A stretch of 64,000 nucleotides of DNA from Hermatobates lingyangjiaoensis (lineage: Eukaryota > Arthropoda > Insecta > Hemiptera > Hermatobatidae): assembly GCA_026182355.1 (NCBI GenBank), contig JAPFBL010000540.1, positions 36,001 through 100,000 on the forward strand, in the 5' to 3' direction. The position numbers and the translations under genes are program-made. Shown piece by piece: positions 9,510-23,200 of this stretch (position 1 is the stretch's first letter; each line of letters opens with the position of its first letter). The notes under the pieces were generated by a model. That model did no database searches and had not been told where the DNA came from. It worked only from the letters and a program-made list of their open reading frames with translations.

Positions 9510-10430
9510 ATTTTGGCTATTATAAGAGACAAATATTTAAATTATGAGATTTTTTATCTTTTAGAGAAGCGTGACCATAAATGAGGTGTCGTGTCGAAAC
9601 TGACACGCGTATCATATGTTCGCCATCACTGATCGATAGTTTCCGACAAATCGTTTATAAGAAACATTATGTAATCATAAAAAAGAATTATTCATTAAGA
9701 AAAAGGTATAATCATTTTTACAATTATGGTTGATTGCACGACTAATGGTTTTTTTTTAAATGGCCGCCAGTGCTTCTGATAAGAGTATGTAATCAAAGCA
9801 GTGTTCCCAGTTTTTTTTTCCTTTCTGAATAAATTAAAACACGACACCGTTTCCTCAAACAGGTTTGTTTTACATTGAAATGGTTTTCATTCATTTACAA
9901 ATATGCTATTGATTTATTAAATTCAATCAATTGCTTCGAATTTTTATATTTTCTTTTAAACAATTTTCTAAGAAATATTAGTTTTTTTTTGGCTTTTCAA
10001 ATGTTTAAATATTTTTATTTGATTGCGAATTGTATTTAGTGTTTTTTTACTATTTATTCGTTAAATATCCTTACTCGAAATACGCTTGAATTAGCTAAAG
10101 AATAGGGTTCCCGATGTAGATTGTTCATTATATGGTATTTTAAAGAGGCAGTCTTTGGCCTCTATCATTGCAATCTATCCTAACCTACTACTACACGTAA
10201 ATTGCCTGCACTTTTTGTTATCAGTACATTGAAAGATTTTATTTCGAGGGTGAATGTCCTCAAATTAAAAAGGCCAGAGAAGGGCCTTAGTTGGTAAGAA
10301 AACATCTTGGTTAGTTAATTTGCTGTTTGACGTATTGATAAAAACTTTTAATATGTTCCCTAACAATATTTACGAAAGGTGTCGATATATTTGTTATACG
10401 AATGCTAAAATTATATATATTGACATGGTT
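9510..10430. other. AT-rich intergenic DNA
   Basis: No gene recognised. A short SINE-tail-like segment may lie around 10095-10200 ('gggttcccgatgtag'). Confidence 0.3.
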
Positions 10431-10439
10431 AGGGTGGAG

Positions 10440-10717
10440 TGACAATCCCACAAGGGAGACACAAAGGCCTATCATAACACACATAGAAGATTGATTCTAC
10501 ATTGGCAGTCCTGGAATTTGGCCTAACTCAATGTATATTTAGAGTAAGAGGATCTTTAACTAGTACCTGACATTGTTAAGGCTCGGGGCCGACGTCTTAA
10601 CGTCGTCTCCAAGGGACGACCTCCCATGTGAATAAATCGATGGCCAGAATTGATATTGAACCTCAGACTTACCAGTTCAGAGACGAGCAAGCAAGCTACT
10701 GAGCTACTCTGGCCTCC
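10440..10717 (-). repeat. tRNA-derived SINE (minus)
   Basis: On the minus strand the A box 'gtagctcagtagc' and B-box-like 'gaggttcaata' are followed by 'cgatttattcacatg', 'aggacga', 'cagg...atgtc'-type body and the 'aggactgcc' tail. It is complete but diverged. Confidence 0.7.
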
Positions 10718-10719
10718 TT

Positions 10720-11850
10720 GTTGACATATTAATATTGAGTCAGCAATGTGGCCTAGTCCTGTATAAGGGAACATTGTAAAACACTCCCTCAGACATAAAC
10801 CCCACCCCTCAACAAGAATACAATCATATTTACTAATACAATCGTACCTCGACTTACGAACGAAACATTCAAACGAATATTTCAATATACGATGTAAATT
10901 TCGAACTAAAAGTTGTCCCGATATAAGATTTTATCGAGATACGATGTACGATGAAGCGTCTCATAGTGATCGTAACGAAACGAGTGAAAGGTGAAGCAAA
11001 GAGAAAAAAGCCGGAAGTAAGTAAAGTAAAGAAAGTCTAGGTGAAAATTAGAAAGGAAAGCAAAAAAAAAATAAAGCTTGGCAACGTTAAAATGTTTAAT
11101 CGCCATTAATTACAGGATTAAGAATTTTAATCGTGCGTTAATCTTATTTTTAATCATAATTTTTTGTTAGAATTATTGTCCGATATCAGTGGAAATCTAA
11201 CAAGTAGTTTGGTTTTCAATACAAAAATCATTTATTTATACCCCAAAACAGTAAAAAAACTTTAAGTTTGCAAAGAGAAATCGACATTATATTCAGTACA
11301 TGCCACTGGTGCTGTTTGGACAACAGTTGTGGAGGAAAACCAGTTTGTTCAGGTTATAGGAACCGAGTGTATGTACATATCTTATTAAAGTAGTACATAG
11401 TTGATATCTTATGGGTCTACTGCACTTTGCCTGAAGGTTACTTGTAGGTTATATTAGTTTATATTATATTAAAGTGCTTGATTGAATGGTTTGTCAACCC
11501 TGATAAAAAACAGCTGAGTTAGGATCAATTTTTTAATCGTATAAAAAATTAACGCGATTGATTCCCAGACCTAGAAAAAAAACTTATAATTAAAAAAAAT
11601 GCTCTTTTTGTACAAACCTAGTAAGCTAAGTTTCGTTTTACGTTAAGTAAAGTATGACATTTTGAAACAATAAAAATAAATACTTTCGTAGTGTAAATTA
11701 CTGTACATTCCATGCGGTCCATCGTATACTCTATCACCACACTTTACGTCTCCTCCGGCCTTACCTTTAGGTAAGGCCATGTTCTATGCTCCACTTCTTA
11801 TTTATTTATAATTTATTTGCTTTAAATCTGTCTAATTTAACTGATTTATA
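10720..11850. other. Intergenic DNA, nothing recognised
   Basis: AT-rich with no supported exon or named repeat. Confidence 0.3.
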
Positions 11851-11859
11851 TATATATAT

Positions 11860-12095
11860 GAACGTCCAAACCTCAAGAAGAAATGAGAAAAAAGACTAAT
11901 GTTTCTCTTTTCAACCGTAACAAGTCTTGGTCAATCTGAAATCCCTACTGACCCAGTTTGAATTGAATCAGTTAAGATTTGACTCTGACGAAGTTCATTT
12001 GTTGATTGTACGGTTGAAAATCCTAGTCTTTTTCTCATTTCTTATTGTGATTTGAATGTTGTTGATTGTTATTTCACGTCTTTATAGTGAAATCT
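11860..12095. repeat. Eroded AGAUCU hammerhead foldback
   Basis: A degraded version of the 3706-3925 foldback. The right arm keeps GACU and CUGACGA at 11981-11991, but stem II and stem III have indels; the left arm has lost the core. Confidence 0.6.
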
Positions 12096-12661
12096 TATAA
12101 TATTTATTATCTAATTGTGTAATTGTTATTTATACCTATTTATGCAGTATTTATTAAAGATTTATTGTAGATTTTTGGGCTATGGAGCACAAAAATAGAT
12201 CAATCGAATTAATCCAATAGATTAATCGAATTATAATCTATTGTTATAGGAAAATTAGTCTCGACAAACGACCAGTTCGATAGCGAATCGATATTTCACT
12301 GCCTATCACATCTGATAATGATTATTTCATGTACAATTGGTTTGTTATCAGTCGTATACCAGTGTCGGTTAGTTATCTCAAACATCTGAAATTAATTCAA
12401 AATGGCTACCTTATAGAACTCTCTGTTTTTGTTATCAATATATCAACATTTACTTCTTAGAAAACAAAATAATTTTAAGCATCTACTATTAAAAGATCTG
12501 AATTGCACATCGAAAATTTCAGAACTACATTATTCTTCTGTAAATCTTTATTGACCAGGTAAGAAAAACCTTTTCTTACTTTTAACAGATCTGCATCATG
12601 TTCCTTACTATAAGTGAAATAACAATCAATGATCAAACCACAATATGAAATGGGAAAACAA

Positions 12662-12704
12662 GACTTAAGATCTTTCAACCGTAACAAGCGGTCTTCTTCA
12701 GAGT
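12662..12704 (-). ncRNA. Hammerhead motif (left, inverted)
   Basis: AGAUCU family with core CUGAAGA instead of CUGACGA. One extra base near GACU disturbs the 3' strand of stem I. Confidence 0.55.
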
Positions 12705-13050
12705 CAAAAACCAATGAAAATCATCATATCTATTGGAGAGGAGCTAAATATATTACCTATAAAAAATCGATGTTGTTAAGAAATATATTGAATCGCCTCT
12801 AATTAAATTTAATAGATCAAATGTTATAAACATTAGAAACTTGATACTTTCGTTACGAGGGCAATAGCCTCTTCTAAGAGAGTTGACAACTAGCGGATAG
12901 TTTTTTACACTTTCTTACTGTACTCCTTTGTTTCCTCAAACATCTCTTTCTGAACATTAGTCCTTTCCTGCGCTTTCATCCTTTTAAAATACCACTCTTC
13001 TCATCCACTTACCAGATGTTTTCCCCATCTAGTGTTTCAGTTGGGTTTTT

Positions 13051-13093
13051 GACTCTGACGAAGACCGCTTGTTACGGTTGAAAGATCTTAGTT
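13051..13093 (+). ncRNA. Hammerhead ribozyme motif (right), intact
   Basis: GACU 13051-13054, CUGACGA 13055-13061, extra A, ACCG/CGGU stem II, GAA, AGAUCU, U, then AGUU in place of AGUC, so stem I keeps three pairs plus a wobble. Confidence 0.65.
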
Positions 13094-13149
13094 TTGCTTT
13101 CCAATTTCATATTGTGGTTTGATCATTACTTACTATATGCCTCATTAGG

Positions 13150-15235
13150 GGATCTTAATACATTATATCCTATTGTCCTTGTTTGATTATAGTCTATAAA
13201 AACACAAATACTTTTTAAATGTTTCTATTTTGTTTAGTTTAACAGATCTGCATTATTTACTGACTTTCTAATTTGTTAGGATCAACGTTGGTACTAATAA
13301 AAATAGCCTTCAAGAGGTATGTTACTTTAGTTACAAAATGCGTAAAATGTACAAGAAAAACCAGTTTATTTTCATGTCTAGTTTAGTGCATATTGAATTT
13401 TAGAACTTAGAATTGAAATATAGTAATCTTTATAATGTAAAAAATGATGTCAGATCAATTATGTCACCGCTTGTTAACTCTTCAAGAATATAAATGGCCT
13501 CAAACAAGGACAGTGGGATGATAATGGTATTCATGCTACCACTAGCAAAATGTCCAGAATTGTACATTTATGTACAGCTACCAACCAGTCTAATCTCTTT
13601 GATTATTTGCTTAAATAAAGGTTAAAATCCAACTTCAACGTGATTTGAATTCCTATTTAAACAACCTTTGAAATAGAAAACACAATTTTATTTAAATTTT
13701 AAACACTATTTAAACATTTCTATGAAATTTGCAAAATCAAAAACTTGGGATATAAGGGGTTAATGTTTATAGTCGGCAGATAAAATTATTTGGCTGATTA
13801 TAAAATTTTATTTATACAATTATAAAAATAATTTTATTATTATATAGTTTTTAGAATACTGGCTATTATTTAAATATATTTTAAAGTCCATTTAGCTGTT
13901 ATTTTAAAGTACATACAACAGTTGAATTACTTTAACTATTAACTCTTTGACTCACCTATATCTGAAGTGGATGGGAATTAGCCCCTAGAACAACACTGAA
14001 TACGTAGAACGTTATTATATGAAGGTTATGAAATGTACAAACAAAATTAATTTTCATTTCATCTGATTAAATGGTTAATTTTGATAATTCTTACATAGGG
14101 ATATTTAGAATGTTAAAGAATAATTTAGTACTTTTTGTACTTTCCTAACGCTTGTTTAGATTTCAAATATTGAAATTATACTTGAATCAAATTGAAGTTT
14201 ATAGTATCATCATAGCGTGAAATATTAACATCAATGCAGTGAGTGTTGATTTTCAACCCTTGGTCAATGATTCAAATTATTGTTGAATTCTTGCATTCAA
14301 AAATTTGTTTTAGACTCCACAAAAGATTCTTACAATTTCTCGAATTCAATAAAATTTACAATTATATACAATTTCTAATTGATTATGACTGTTAATCGTA
14401 TCAACTTTAGTAAAAGTACAGTAATAAAAAAAATGTATCAGGGGCTTCAAAATATTTTGCAAAGAAATTTTGTACTAATGTATAATTTAAATGTAGATAT
14501 AATTTGTTAAAATTAGGGAAATTTAGAATTGGAATGAACAACTGATAATGGGAACAGTTTATTGATTAATGAACACTGTTTCTTGGTTATTCCGCACCAC
14601 GACGCCACTGGTTCCAAGTTGTACCTCAATAGAACCACGCTTGGTTGTTCGCCATTACTGATTCCTGCAAACTTTTGATTGTATTAAGCACCGTGATTTG
14701 GTTTGTCTCATTTTGATATCAGGTACAAACACTACATAGTCTTTTATAATTTCTCGTATCACAAATAGGTACGTTGTAACCGTATGTGATGAGAAGTAGG
14801 TTTGCCGGTTAAGATCAGTGACCTTTCGATAGTGTTTTTACTTTGAGGTTTGGCTTGATAATTTGTGAGTATTGAGGTCTTTAGTTTTACAAATTTAAGC
14901 GGTAGTCCAAAAGATTTTTCCAGATATTCTTAATCCTTTTTTTAAAGATTATTTTGATAAATAATTTAATGTAATGAATTATTTCGTGCTATGTTTATGT
15001 ATAATATGTTTTAATGTTTTCGCTTATGACATTACTTTGATATGCTATTGAAGATTAATTGTTAGAAACTGTTACGAAAAGCCGAAGGTCATTATGAGAA
15101 ATTTATGTACATTACTTACCTGTAAAGTCACGCGTATTTTTATTTTATTATTTTTTTTCATATTTAGATAAAGTTGTTTTTTTTCTTAAATTGTATGCTA
15201 AGTTTAAGTTCACTATGAATAGATTTATTGTACCG
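13150..15235. other. Intergenic DNA upstream of lark
   Basis: Strongly AT-rich. No exon, TE domain or tandem repeat was recognised in about 2 kb. Confidence 0.35.
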
Positions 15236-15240
15236 GTTTG

Positions 15241-15290
15241 ATGAAAGACGCCATCGTCGCCATCTTGTATTCCCGGAAGCATAATTTACA
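15241..15290 (+). promoter_or_regulatory. Candidate lark promoter with YY1-like and ETS-like motifs
   Basis: An island of higher G+C contains 'gccatcttg' (the YY1-type core) immediately followed by 'cccggaag' (ETS-type core), a pairing common at broadly expressed animal promoters. It lies about 240 bp upstream of a good donor site at 15528. Function is inferred. Confidence 0.4.
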
Positions 15291-15527
15291 GAATATGTTT
15301 GTTTTGTGTTGAGTTGATTAAAAGTTTTCAATCATATTAAAAGTTACACCGTTACGGTTGTTGTATCTTATCGCTAAATATTGTATTCAGTGAAATATTT
15401 ATTTTTAAAATTGAATAGTGTGAAGTGAAACAAAAAAATATTATTTGACCAATTTCTAACCCTACTCTGGTTGCCACGAGAGTTAATATTACGGTTTTTT
15501 GCTAAGTTAATGAATACTTCAATTCTG
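15290..15527 (+). other. lark: Candidate 5' UTR exon of lark
   Basis: The segment ends at a consensus donor, 'ctg|gtaagt', with the intron starting at 15528. The next good acceptor is AG at 17101-17102, followed by the start codon at 17128. There is no coding potential in it. Boundaries at the 5' side are a guess. Confidence 0.35.
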
Positions 15528-17127
15528 GTAAGTATCATAGTATTTGTTGTTAATACTAAACAGATCTATTATCTTTAAGTCTTACAAACAGGTTTGTCTT
15601 TATTTATTCTAAGAATGCAAGGTTATATTTTATTATTCAATCAATTTATGTGTTACTCCATACAATACAACATTTTCTTTGTCTTCTTTTCTTTTTTTAA
15701 ATTTTGCTCCCTCAGATTATATAATTACAATAGGGTATTATCGGTAATAACAATGTAAAATATTTTAGAATACAATAGATTAATGGAGTATTCAATTTAA
15801 ACTGTTTTTTATAAACTCTCGTACAATATTTCCTATACTTGTTTGTTATATTGCTATTGACTAAGTGGTCAACATATTTCAGTTTTCTTGTTTTAAGATA
15901 GACTTCTGTATTTGTACATATTCATTGCTACATTTTGAAAAATATATTCTAAACGTAAGTTCATGGCATCTGTAAAAGGTTTTTTAGTGAAATAGTATTA
16001 GTGTAGATTTATGGTGTTCGATTCACTGTCAAGGATAACGTTACTAGAGTTATGGTTATATATAGATATTTCTGGTTTTAATTTTTGAGTATAAGTAAAC
16101 AATACTGGTATCGTGCTTTATCAGTTGTTGAAGTCATAATTGTTAAACAAATGAAAAAATGTTGACTTCTGGTGCAATCATAGACGCTATTAAATTGAGA
16201 TATGCTTGAGTGTTTAGTATTTCGTTTATCTCTTATTAATGGTAAAGTATTATAATTTCTTATTTCTATTCTTTAATGTTGATTAAAATTTAAGTACGTT
16301 GTGTAAGAGCTTATTTATTTTTAATATACAGTTAAGTTGAAATATTAATTTTTTTAGAATACAAAAGACTGTAAGCCCTTACTTATATTCACCGTTTTAC
16401 TGATTTTTCTTGTTAACATTGTCAAATCATATTTCTTATAGATATAACCATAGATAATACTGATGATGAAGTACTGAATGCACTCTGATGATAAACCATA
16501 TTTTATAAAATTAGTGTAATCTAACTGATTATATTAATTATTAGTAATATTCCTATATAACTTAATTTTGTTTATTATATTAGTGTATAAACTAACGTAA
16601 ATACTTATCCAATGTTAATTGTATACATTGCATGTTATAAAATAAAGTGGTATATGTTGAAAAGAAAAGACTGTTGATGAAATCGCCAGTTCGTCTGGGT
16701 TTTAGATACAAATAGGGAATATAGATTTGCAGGACTCTACATCTTCAGATCCACTGATTATTCCGCTTTTGCTGAAATGCTTAGTAACAATGATAATCAT
16801 TTCTTATTAATTAACGTTCCAAACTTCTCACTTGTCCAAACAGGTGATGTTTACAGAGTATTTTAATAAATACTGTGGTTCTGCGTTTGTTTTGTTTCTC
16901 GGTAAAGTTACTACTGTGTTTTGATTAGATATGACATTAAATTAGACAAAACAAGTTTAACTTCCAGTATAGGGATTATTAACCAGTTTATTTGACATTT
17001 CGCTCTATACAGGAACTTCTTACATTTGTTGTATGTTGTATTTTTGATGAAATTAATGTTTGATTGTAAAGATTTTTAAAGTTTTGTTGTTTTTTTTTTT
17101 AGGTGATTGTATTTAACTATTGTTGAA

Positions 17128-17268
17128 ATGCCGGTCAGCAGTGTTGGGACTTTTAAAATCTTTGTTGGCAACCTCAATGATAAAACAGGGGCAGCTGAAA
17201 TCAAACCACTTTTCGAGAAGTATGGAAAAGTTGTAGAATGTGATGTTGTGAAGAACTATGGGTTTGTG
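17128..17268 (+). CDS. lark: lark coding exon 1 (RRM1, first half)
   Basis: Starts [16 protein letters not shown] and ends ...NYGFV in phase 0, before a GTCAGT donor. The ORF running on past this point into '[11 protein letters not shown]' is intron read-through. The following intron is 78 bp. Confidence 0.88.
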
Positions 17269-20200
17269 GTCAGTATATTGGCAGTTTATTTGAAATTGTT
17301 TCTTAGTGTTTGCAATATGTTTTTTAATCGCTTGGTTTGTTTTCAGCATATGGAAAATGAAGAAGCAGGCAGAGATGCTATTCAAAATCTCAACGGGTTT
17401 CTGGTGAACGGCCAACCGATGAAGGTCGAAGCTGCTACCAGCCGACGTGGCCCAACCACTCCGACAACTAAAATCTTTGTTGGTAATTTGACTGAAAACA
17501 TAAAGGCTTCCCAAGTGCGTGCTCTCTTTTCAAAATACGGCACTGTTGTTGAATGCGACATCGTGAGGAACTACGGCTTTGTTGTATGTTTTTGTTGAGC
17601 TGAATTGTTGAGTCATAGCTATAAGGGAGGAAGTGCTTAACGCTTTTCTGTTGTAGCACATTGATTCGAGCGATGTTAACACATGCATAAAAGAACTGAA
17701 CGGCTACATGTTGGAAGGTCAGCCCATGAAGGTTCAAGTCTCGACGAGCCGAGTTCGCCAAAGGCCGGGCATGGGCGACCCTGAGCAGTGCTACCGGTAT
17801 GAACAGCTAATTAGTACTTCTTATTGTGTCAAACTCATTTCCATTATGATTGTAAGATTTGTGTTTATGTCTTTGTTTAAATTTAATGCTAAGAGTATTA
17901 TTCAGTGATAGTTTAATCACACTGACTAGCTTGATTATTGCAAATTTTAAAGTATTTCCATGCTATGCGGTATATGACAATGCTGTTTTCCTCTTTATAT
18001 GGAATTCGTTGATTAAGCTACACCATGAGGTAATGCTTTCAAATATTTTTTGAAGTGACAAGGTAGTAGAGTTTATAAATCATTGACCCAAAGTTAAGCC
18101 CACTCATTTTCGACGACAACTGAATTGTTCCAGACATAAGCCGATTCCCTCGCGGGTTAAACGTCAGCTCTTACGGTCTTTTTGTTTGATCGGATGTTTG
18201 TCTGCAGTCACTCAAATCACTATCTAGAACTGTTGCCCGAGTTCCTTTCCCCTCACCAATTTATTAAAGTATGTAGGAGGGCCAGCGCCCCGACTGTTTG
18301 GGTTCGAGTTTAACTGTCTACGACTTTCTGCCGCAGTACAGTCCCTATCAATGTGGATTGCAGTTTCTTCTGCTTTCCCATATAGTCAACATCATCGTAT
18401 TATTGCAGTTATTAATTATTAATATTAGAATGACGAAATGGATGTGTTAATTATTAATTGAAGTAGTTGACTATATATATATATAAACTAGAATTTAAAA
18501 AAGAACACATAGAAAGGAAACCACTGAACTCACTACTATATTTCGATGTCCTTGTCTTCAGGAAAAGAAGTGAATCGCTCCAAAGGCTGATAACGACTAT
18601 ATATATATATACATTTACACCATATAAATGATTTGTTATATACTAGAGAATATTTTCTGTGAATAAGTTTCTTCTTCTGGATATAAGTTTAACGAATCAT
18701 GCATATCAGAAGGACTGCTTCCAAAGTATATATGTTTATATACTTATAAATATTGATAAAGTATCGACCGTGGAATAGAAACAAAACTAGAGTTTATCGG
18801 GACTCTGTCAGTTCTTCAGGTTCAAATTAAAACTCTCGTTGTCAACGTTTCTGTTTTTATTTAAAACCTCTTTCTTCATATGCCTACAAAAACAGAGGAA
18901 ATATAAGAAGTAATACAATCATTCAAAAATCAAACATACATAAAAGTGCAAATAAGAAATTACAATATAAATTTTGACTATAGGTTAGTGAGAAAACTTA
19001 CAGAAGTATGAATTTTGAAACAGAAAAACTAAGTATTACATTACAAATTATTTTACAAAGAAAATGAGTTTGTGGATTGTAACAACAACTGAAGTCTGAA
19101 TTCACGCGACACTGAACTGAAATCACCAAGCAAGGTAACCAAAAAGTCACTAACACAATATTTAATCTATCAACAATGTTGATACTATTTAAACTTGAAA
19201 TATCACTTCTATAATTAATGGATGACTGGTCCTTTCTAATATATAACATTTCCAGAGTTTTCCTTCTCTGTTCATCCATTTCTTTCGCTATTATTTATAT
19301 TTCATCAAAATCAAAATTATGGCCTTCATTAATACTGTGTGCAGCTAATGGAGTGGCATTAATTTTCTTTTTTCTTATAGAATAACTGTGCTGATAAGTC
19401 CATTCCTTTAAAAAACGACTTGTTTCTCAATAATAGACTTTGTTAAAGAAATTTGGTTACCTTGCTTGGTGATTTCAGTTCAGTGTCGCGTGTTCATTCA
19501 GACTACAGTTGCTGTTAAAATCCACATACTATTTTTCTTTGTAAAGTAATTTGTAATATAATACTTAGTTTTCCTGTTTCAAAGTATTCTCACTAACTGT
19601 AGTCAAAATTTCTATTGTAGTTTCTTAATTCTAACTATTCGCACTTTTATATAAGTTTCATTTTTGAATGATTGTGATAGAGTGTTATTTTTTATATTTC
19701 CTCTGCTTTTGTAGGCCTATGAAAAAGGTTTTAAATAAAAACCCGAAACGTTGGCAATGAGAGGTTAATTTGAACCTGAAGAACTGACCTAGTCCCGATA
19801 AACTATGGTTTGGTATATACTTATATACAGGTGATTGAGAAGAGTCCACTCTTCTGCTAGAAACTAGTGTTTCAGTTGGGTTTTTGACTCTGACGAAGAC
19901 CGCTTGTTACGGTTGAAACATCTTAGTCTTGTTTTCCCATTTCATATTGTGGTTTGATCATTCCTTACTATATGCCTCATTAGGGTCTCCAACCGTCGCT
20001 TCACAAGTGCGCTTGGTATCCCTATCTCAACTCTCCTGATGACGGTTCAACCGAAAATTAGAGACAGTAAGTGTGTTTGTTCCTTAGTTTTGTGTTTGTG
20101 ATTCATCGTGAAACGTTTGTTGTCCTTTTGGATTGTTTTCCCGTTTACAATATAGATATATATGTGTGTGTGTGTCAGCAGGTTTTCTTTTAAACAAGTA

Positions 20201-23200
20201 TTAAAATGTACTGCGACTTCTGGAGCATTTATGATTTTCTTAGAAGGATATTCTTATTATCTTCCTATAGGTAGATACGCGACCGATATTTGTAACTGTG
20301 CAAATGTAATATTGTTTATTTTTTTCTTGGTTTTAATTGTATAGTTTATTTTTTACCTGATGACGACCAAGGTGGTCGAAAGCTTGTATTTCGTTAGTTA
20401 TTACCCAAGTTTTTTAAAAATGTCTTCTCCTATCCTCGTTTATGTTTAGAATGGTTCAAATGTGTCTACTATGTTTTTAGGTATGAATTTTCGAGTTAAC
20501 AGCTGTAGAAAGATACTAAGGCAAAAAGTACATCTCTCTGACAAAATACCAATACAGAAGCCGCAGTGCTTTTATAATAATAATAATATATATTCACTTG
20601 ATAAACGGACAGACGATCCAAACTGGACACAATAACAGTTCAAAATTGAAGATAGGTAGCACACAAAGTAAAGAAACACACTTACAGACTCAAATTTTCA
20701 GGCAATACGTCTTCAGGAGAAAAGAGAAAGGGAGACCAAGCACGTTGTAGACGGAACGGCTAGTAACCCGTTAGTTACTATACTAGCCGTTCCTTCTACA
20801 ACGTGCTTGGTCTCCCTTTTTCTTTTCTCCTGAAGACGTATTGCCTGAAAATTCGAGTCTCTGTGTTTCTTTACTTTGTGTGCTACCTATCTTCAATTTT
20901 GAACTGTTATAAAGATTTCACATAAACACGTGAAATAACAATCAACGATCAAACCACAATATGAAATGGGAAAACATTCATATTCTAGTTTGATCATTTA
21001 TATATATATACAAAACTGAAATTTATCGGGACTCGGTCAGTTCTTCAGGTTCAAATTAAACTCTCATTGCCAACGTTTCGGTTTTTATTTAAAACCTTTT
21101 TCATAGGCAGAAGTATAAATAATGAAACAGAAAAACTAAGTGTTACATTACAAATTATTTTACAAAGAAAATGAGTCTGTGGATTTTAACAACTGAAGTC
21201 TGAATGAAATTCAGACATCAACATTCAGACTTCAGTTGTTAAAATCCACAGACTCATTTTCTTTGTAAATTAATTTGTAATGTAACACTTAGTTTTTCTG
21301 TTTCATTATTTATACTTCTGCCTATGAAAAAGGTTTTAAATAAAAACCGAAACGTTGGCAATGAGAGTTTAATTTGAACCTGAAAAACTGACCGAGTGCC
21401 GATAAATTTTAGTTTTGTTCCTATTTCACGGTCGATACTTTTATCAATATTTATATATATATATATATATAGTTGCTACTTCAGTTTGGTGATTGAACTA
21501 AATATTAGTTCAATGTCATACTACATGATTAGTAGTTCTGTCTCATTAGTATGTTGTATGTGTAAAGTTATTTGAATTCGCAAGTCTCATAATGAGTAGT
21601 AATATAGCCGGTAGATACAAAAGTTATTTACAGTGGCATTCCGAAATGTGAATCCAATGAAAACTGAGATATGCATTGAAATACATAAAGGAGATGATGC
21701 TGTACCTAGAAGTTGTAGGTTCGTTTTTTTGTTGAGAAAGGTTTTAGTTAGCACATTTATATATAGAAATTCTTTTAGTGATAAAGTGGAGAATGCTCTA
21801 GAAACTGGTGAACACAGCGCAAGTGATCATTACCTCTAATCCATTAAACAGGTGCTGTTTACATCTAACAACTGTACTAGTACACCAAGATCAGTGTCTA
21901 TTGATAGAGTGTGTCGAAGAAGCCGGCTTGTCGCTATTTGGGATAATGTTATCGCATATAAAATTAAAGTACCATTTCAACTCGTAAATGTCTCAATCAT
22001 AGCTGGGGGGAAACATGATTACAAAATCAATATTCTTTCGTAAGTCGTCAAAGATGTTAGGACAGTTTGAAACCTCATTCTGTGAACCAGAACGTATATT
22101 GCTGGCTGAGATGTATAGCTTTTACAGAAAGTAAAGAAACACACTTACAAACGAAAGAGAAATTTTAGAGACATGGAAAAAAAAGACAAAGTTAAAACTG
22201 AGCTAATATGATTTGCGTATCGCAACGCATACGTACGTTTATGTTGAGTGCAGTTTTACATTTCTTTTAGTAATTTGTTTAGTTCGATTCATACAGACAA
22301 TGTTTGGATTTGTGGATAGTCGTCTCTAGGAGTCACTTACGCGTGTTGGGTGACAGTGACAGATTCATATAAATTTCTTCATAGCAGACTTACTGGTCGT
22401 GATAGGAAGTATAAAAAGAACTTTGTTTATATATTTGAGTCCCGTTTAGACGTTAATACTTCAAGATTTGTCGTTTATATGGCCTATAATTTTTATGATC
22501 TGGGAAACATAAGTAGTATCGGGATGCCGATATAGTTACACAAGTCTTAAATATATTTTTCTGGTCAAAAGAGATATTGAATTACTGAAGTGAGTTTATG
22601 TTCGTGGTTTACTCATGTTTAATTGTATTTATACTTTTATTTTAGAACAGGTCTGAAATAGACAGTAATGGTTCAAAGTTTGTAAAGAAACAAATACACC
22701 GACTGTTGTGCTTCTTTACTAGCTTTGAAAGATACATATGTATACACTTGTGTAAAAGGTTCGGTCTGGACCTCCAGTTGTTTCAAGTAGTGTTTCTAGT
22801 ATTGAACTCGTCATTAGAACATCTAGTCATAGTACAGTCTCCTGGTATTCGACTCTAACCGCCTTCAAGATAGCCCGTATTGACAATAATGCGACAATAG
22901 GGAAGCCAACTGTGTCAACGCGCGCGTACTCTGGTAGGAAATAGTCGGAGATTGGTAGATTAGGAGGAGTAAACCGAGAGAAGCTGAAAGTGAGTGATTA
23001 GAAAATAACTTGTTCCTTTCTCTTCCTTATTATTTTTTGATTTGTTATATTCCTGATGGCTCACTCTGCTCTTGACTGTTCAGCTTTTTTCAGTTTGTTG
23101 CTCCCTAGTTAACCCTTTCTTCGACTGGACTTCTCTCTAGCCGCGCCTGCGTGCTGACTGACACCTGTCGGCTTCCAATCGTCATTGCGTCGTGCATTTC

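Larger units (their letters stand above)
12625..13130 (+). mobile_element. PLE 3' fragment sandwiched between inverted hammerhead repeats
   Basis: The order is a minus-strand hammerhead unit (12628-12704), the last third of a plus-strand PLE GIY-YIG ORF (about 12711-12900, matching the end of the 6.1 kb copy but frameshifted), a PLE 3' untranslated stretch, and a plus-strand hammerhead unit (13041-13125). The 3' stretch matches the sequence between the ORF and hammerhead at 5910-6065 read on the minus strand. This confirms that the AGAUCU repeat is the PLE terminus. Confidence 0.75.

Noticed and set aside
17113..17761. Minus-strand ORFs over the lark RRM exons
   Set aside because: Antisense shadows; the plus strand encodes clear RNP motifs.
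22840..23200. CpG-richer stretch as promoter or exon
   Set aside because: No frame with acceptor and donor in matching phase, and no recognisable peptide.
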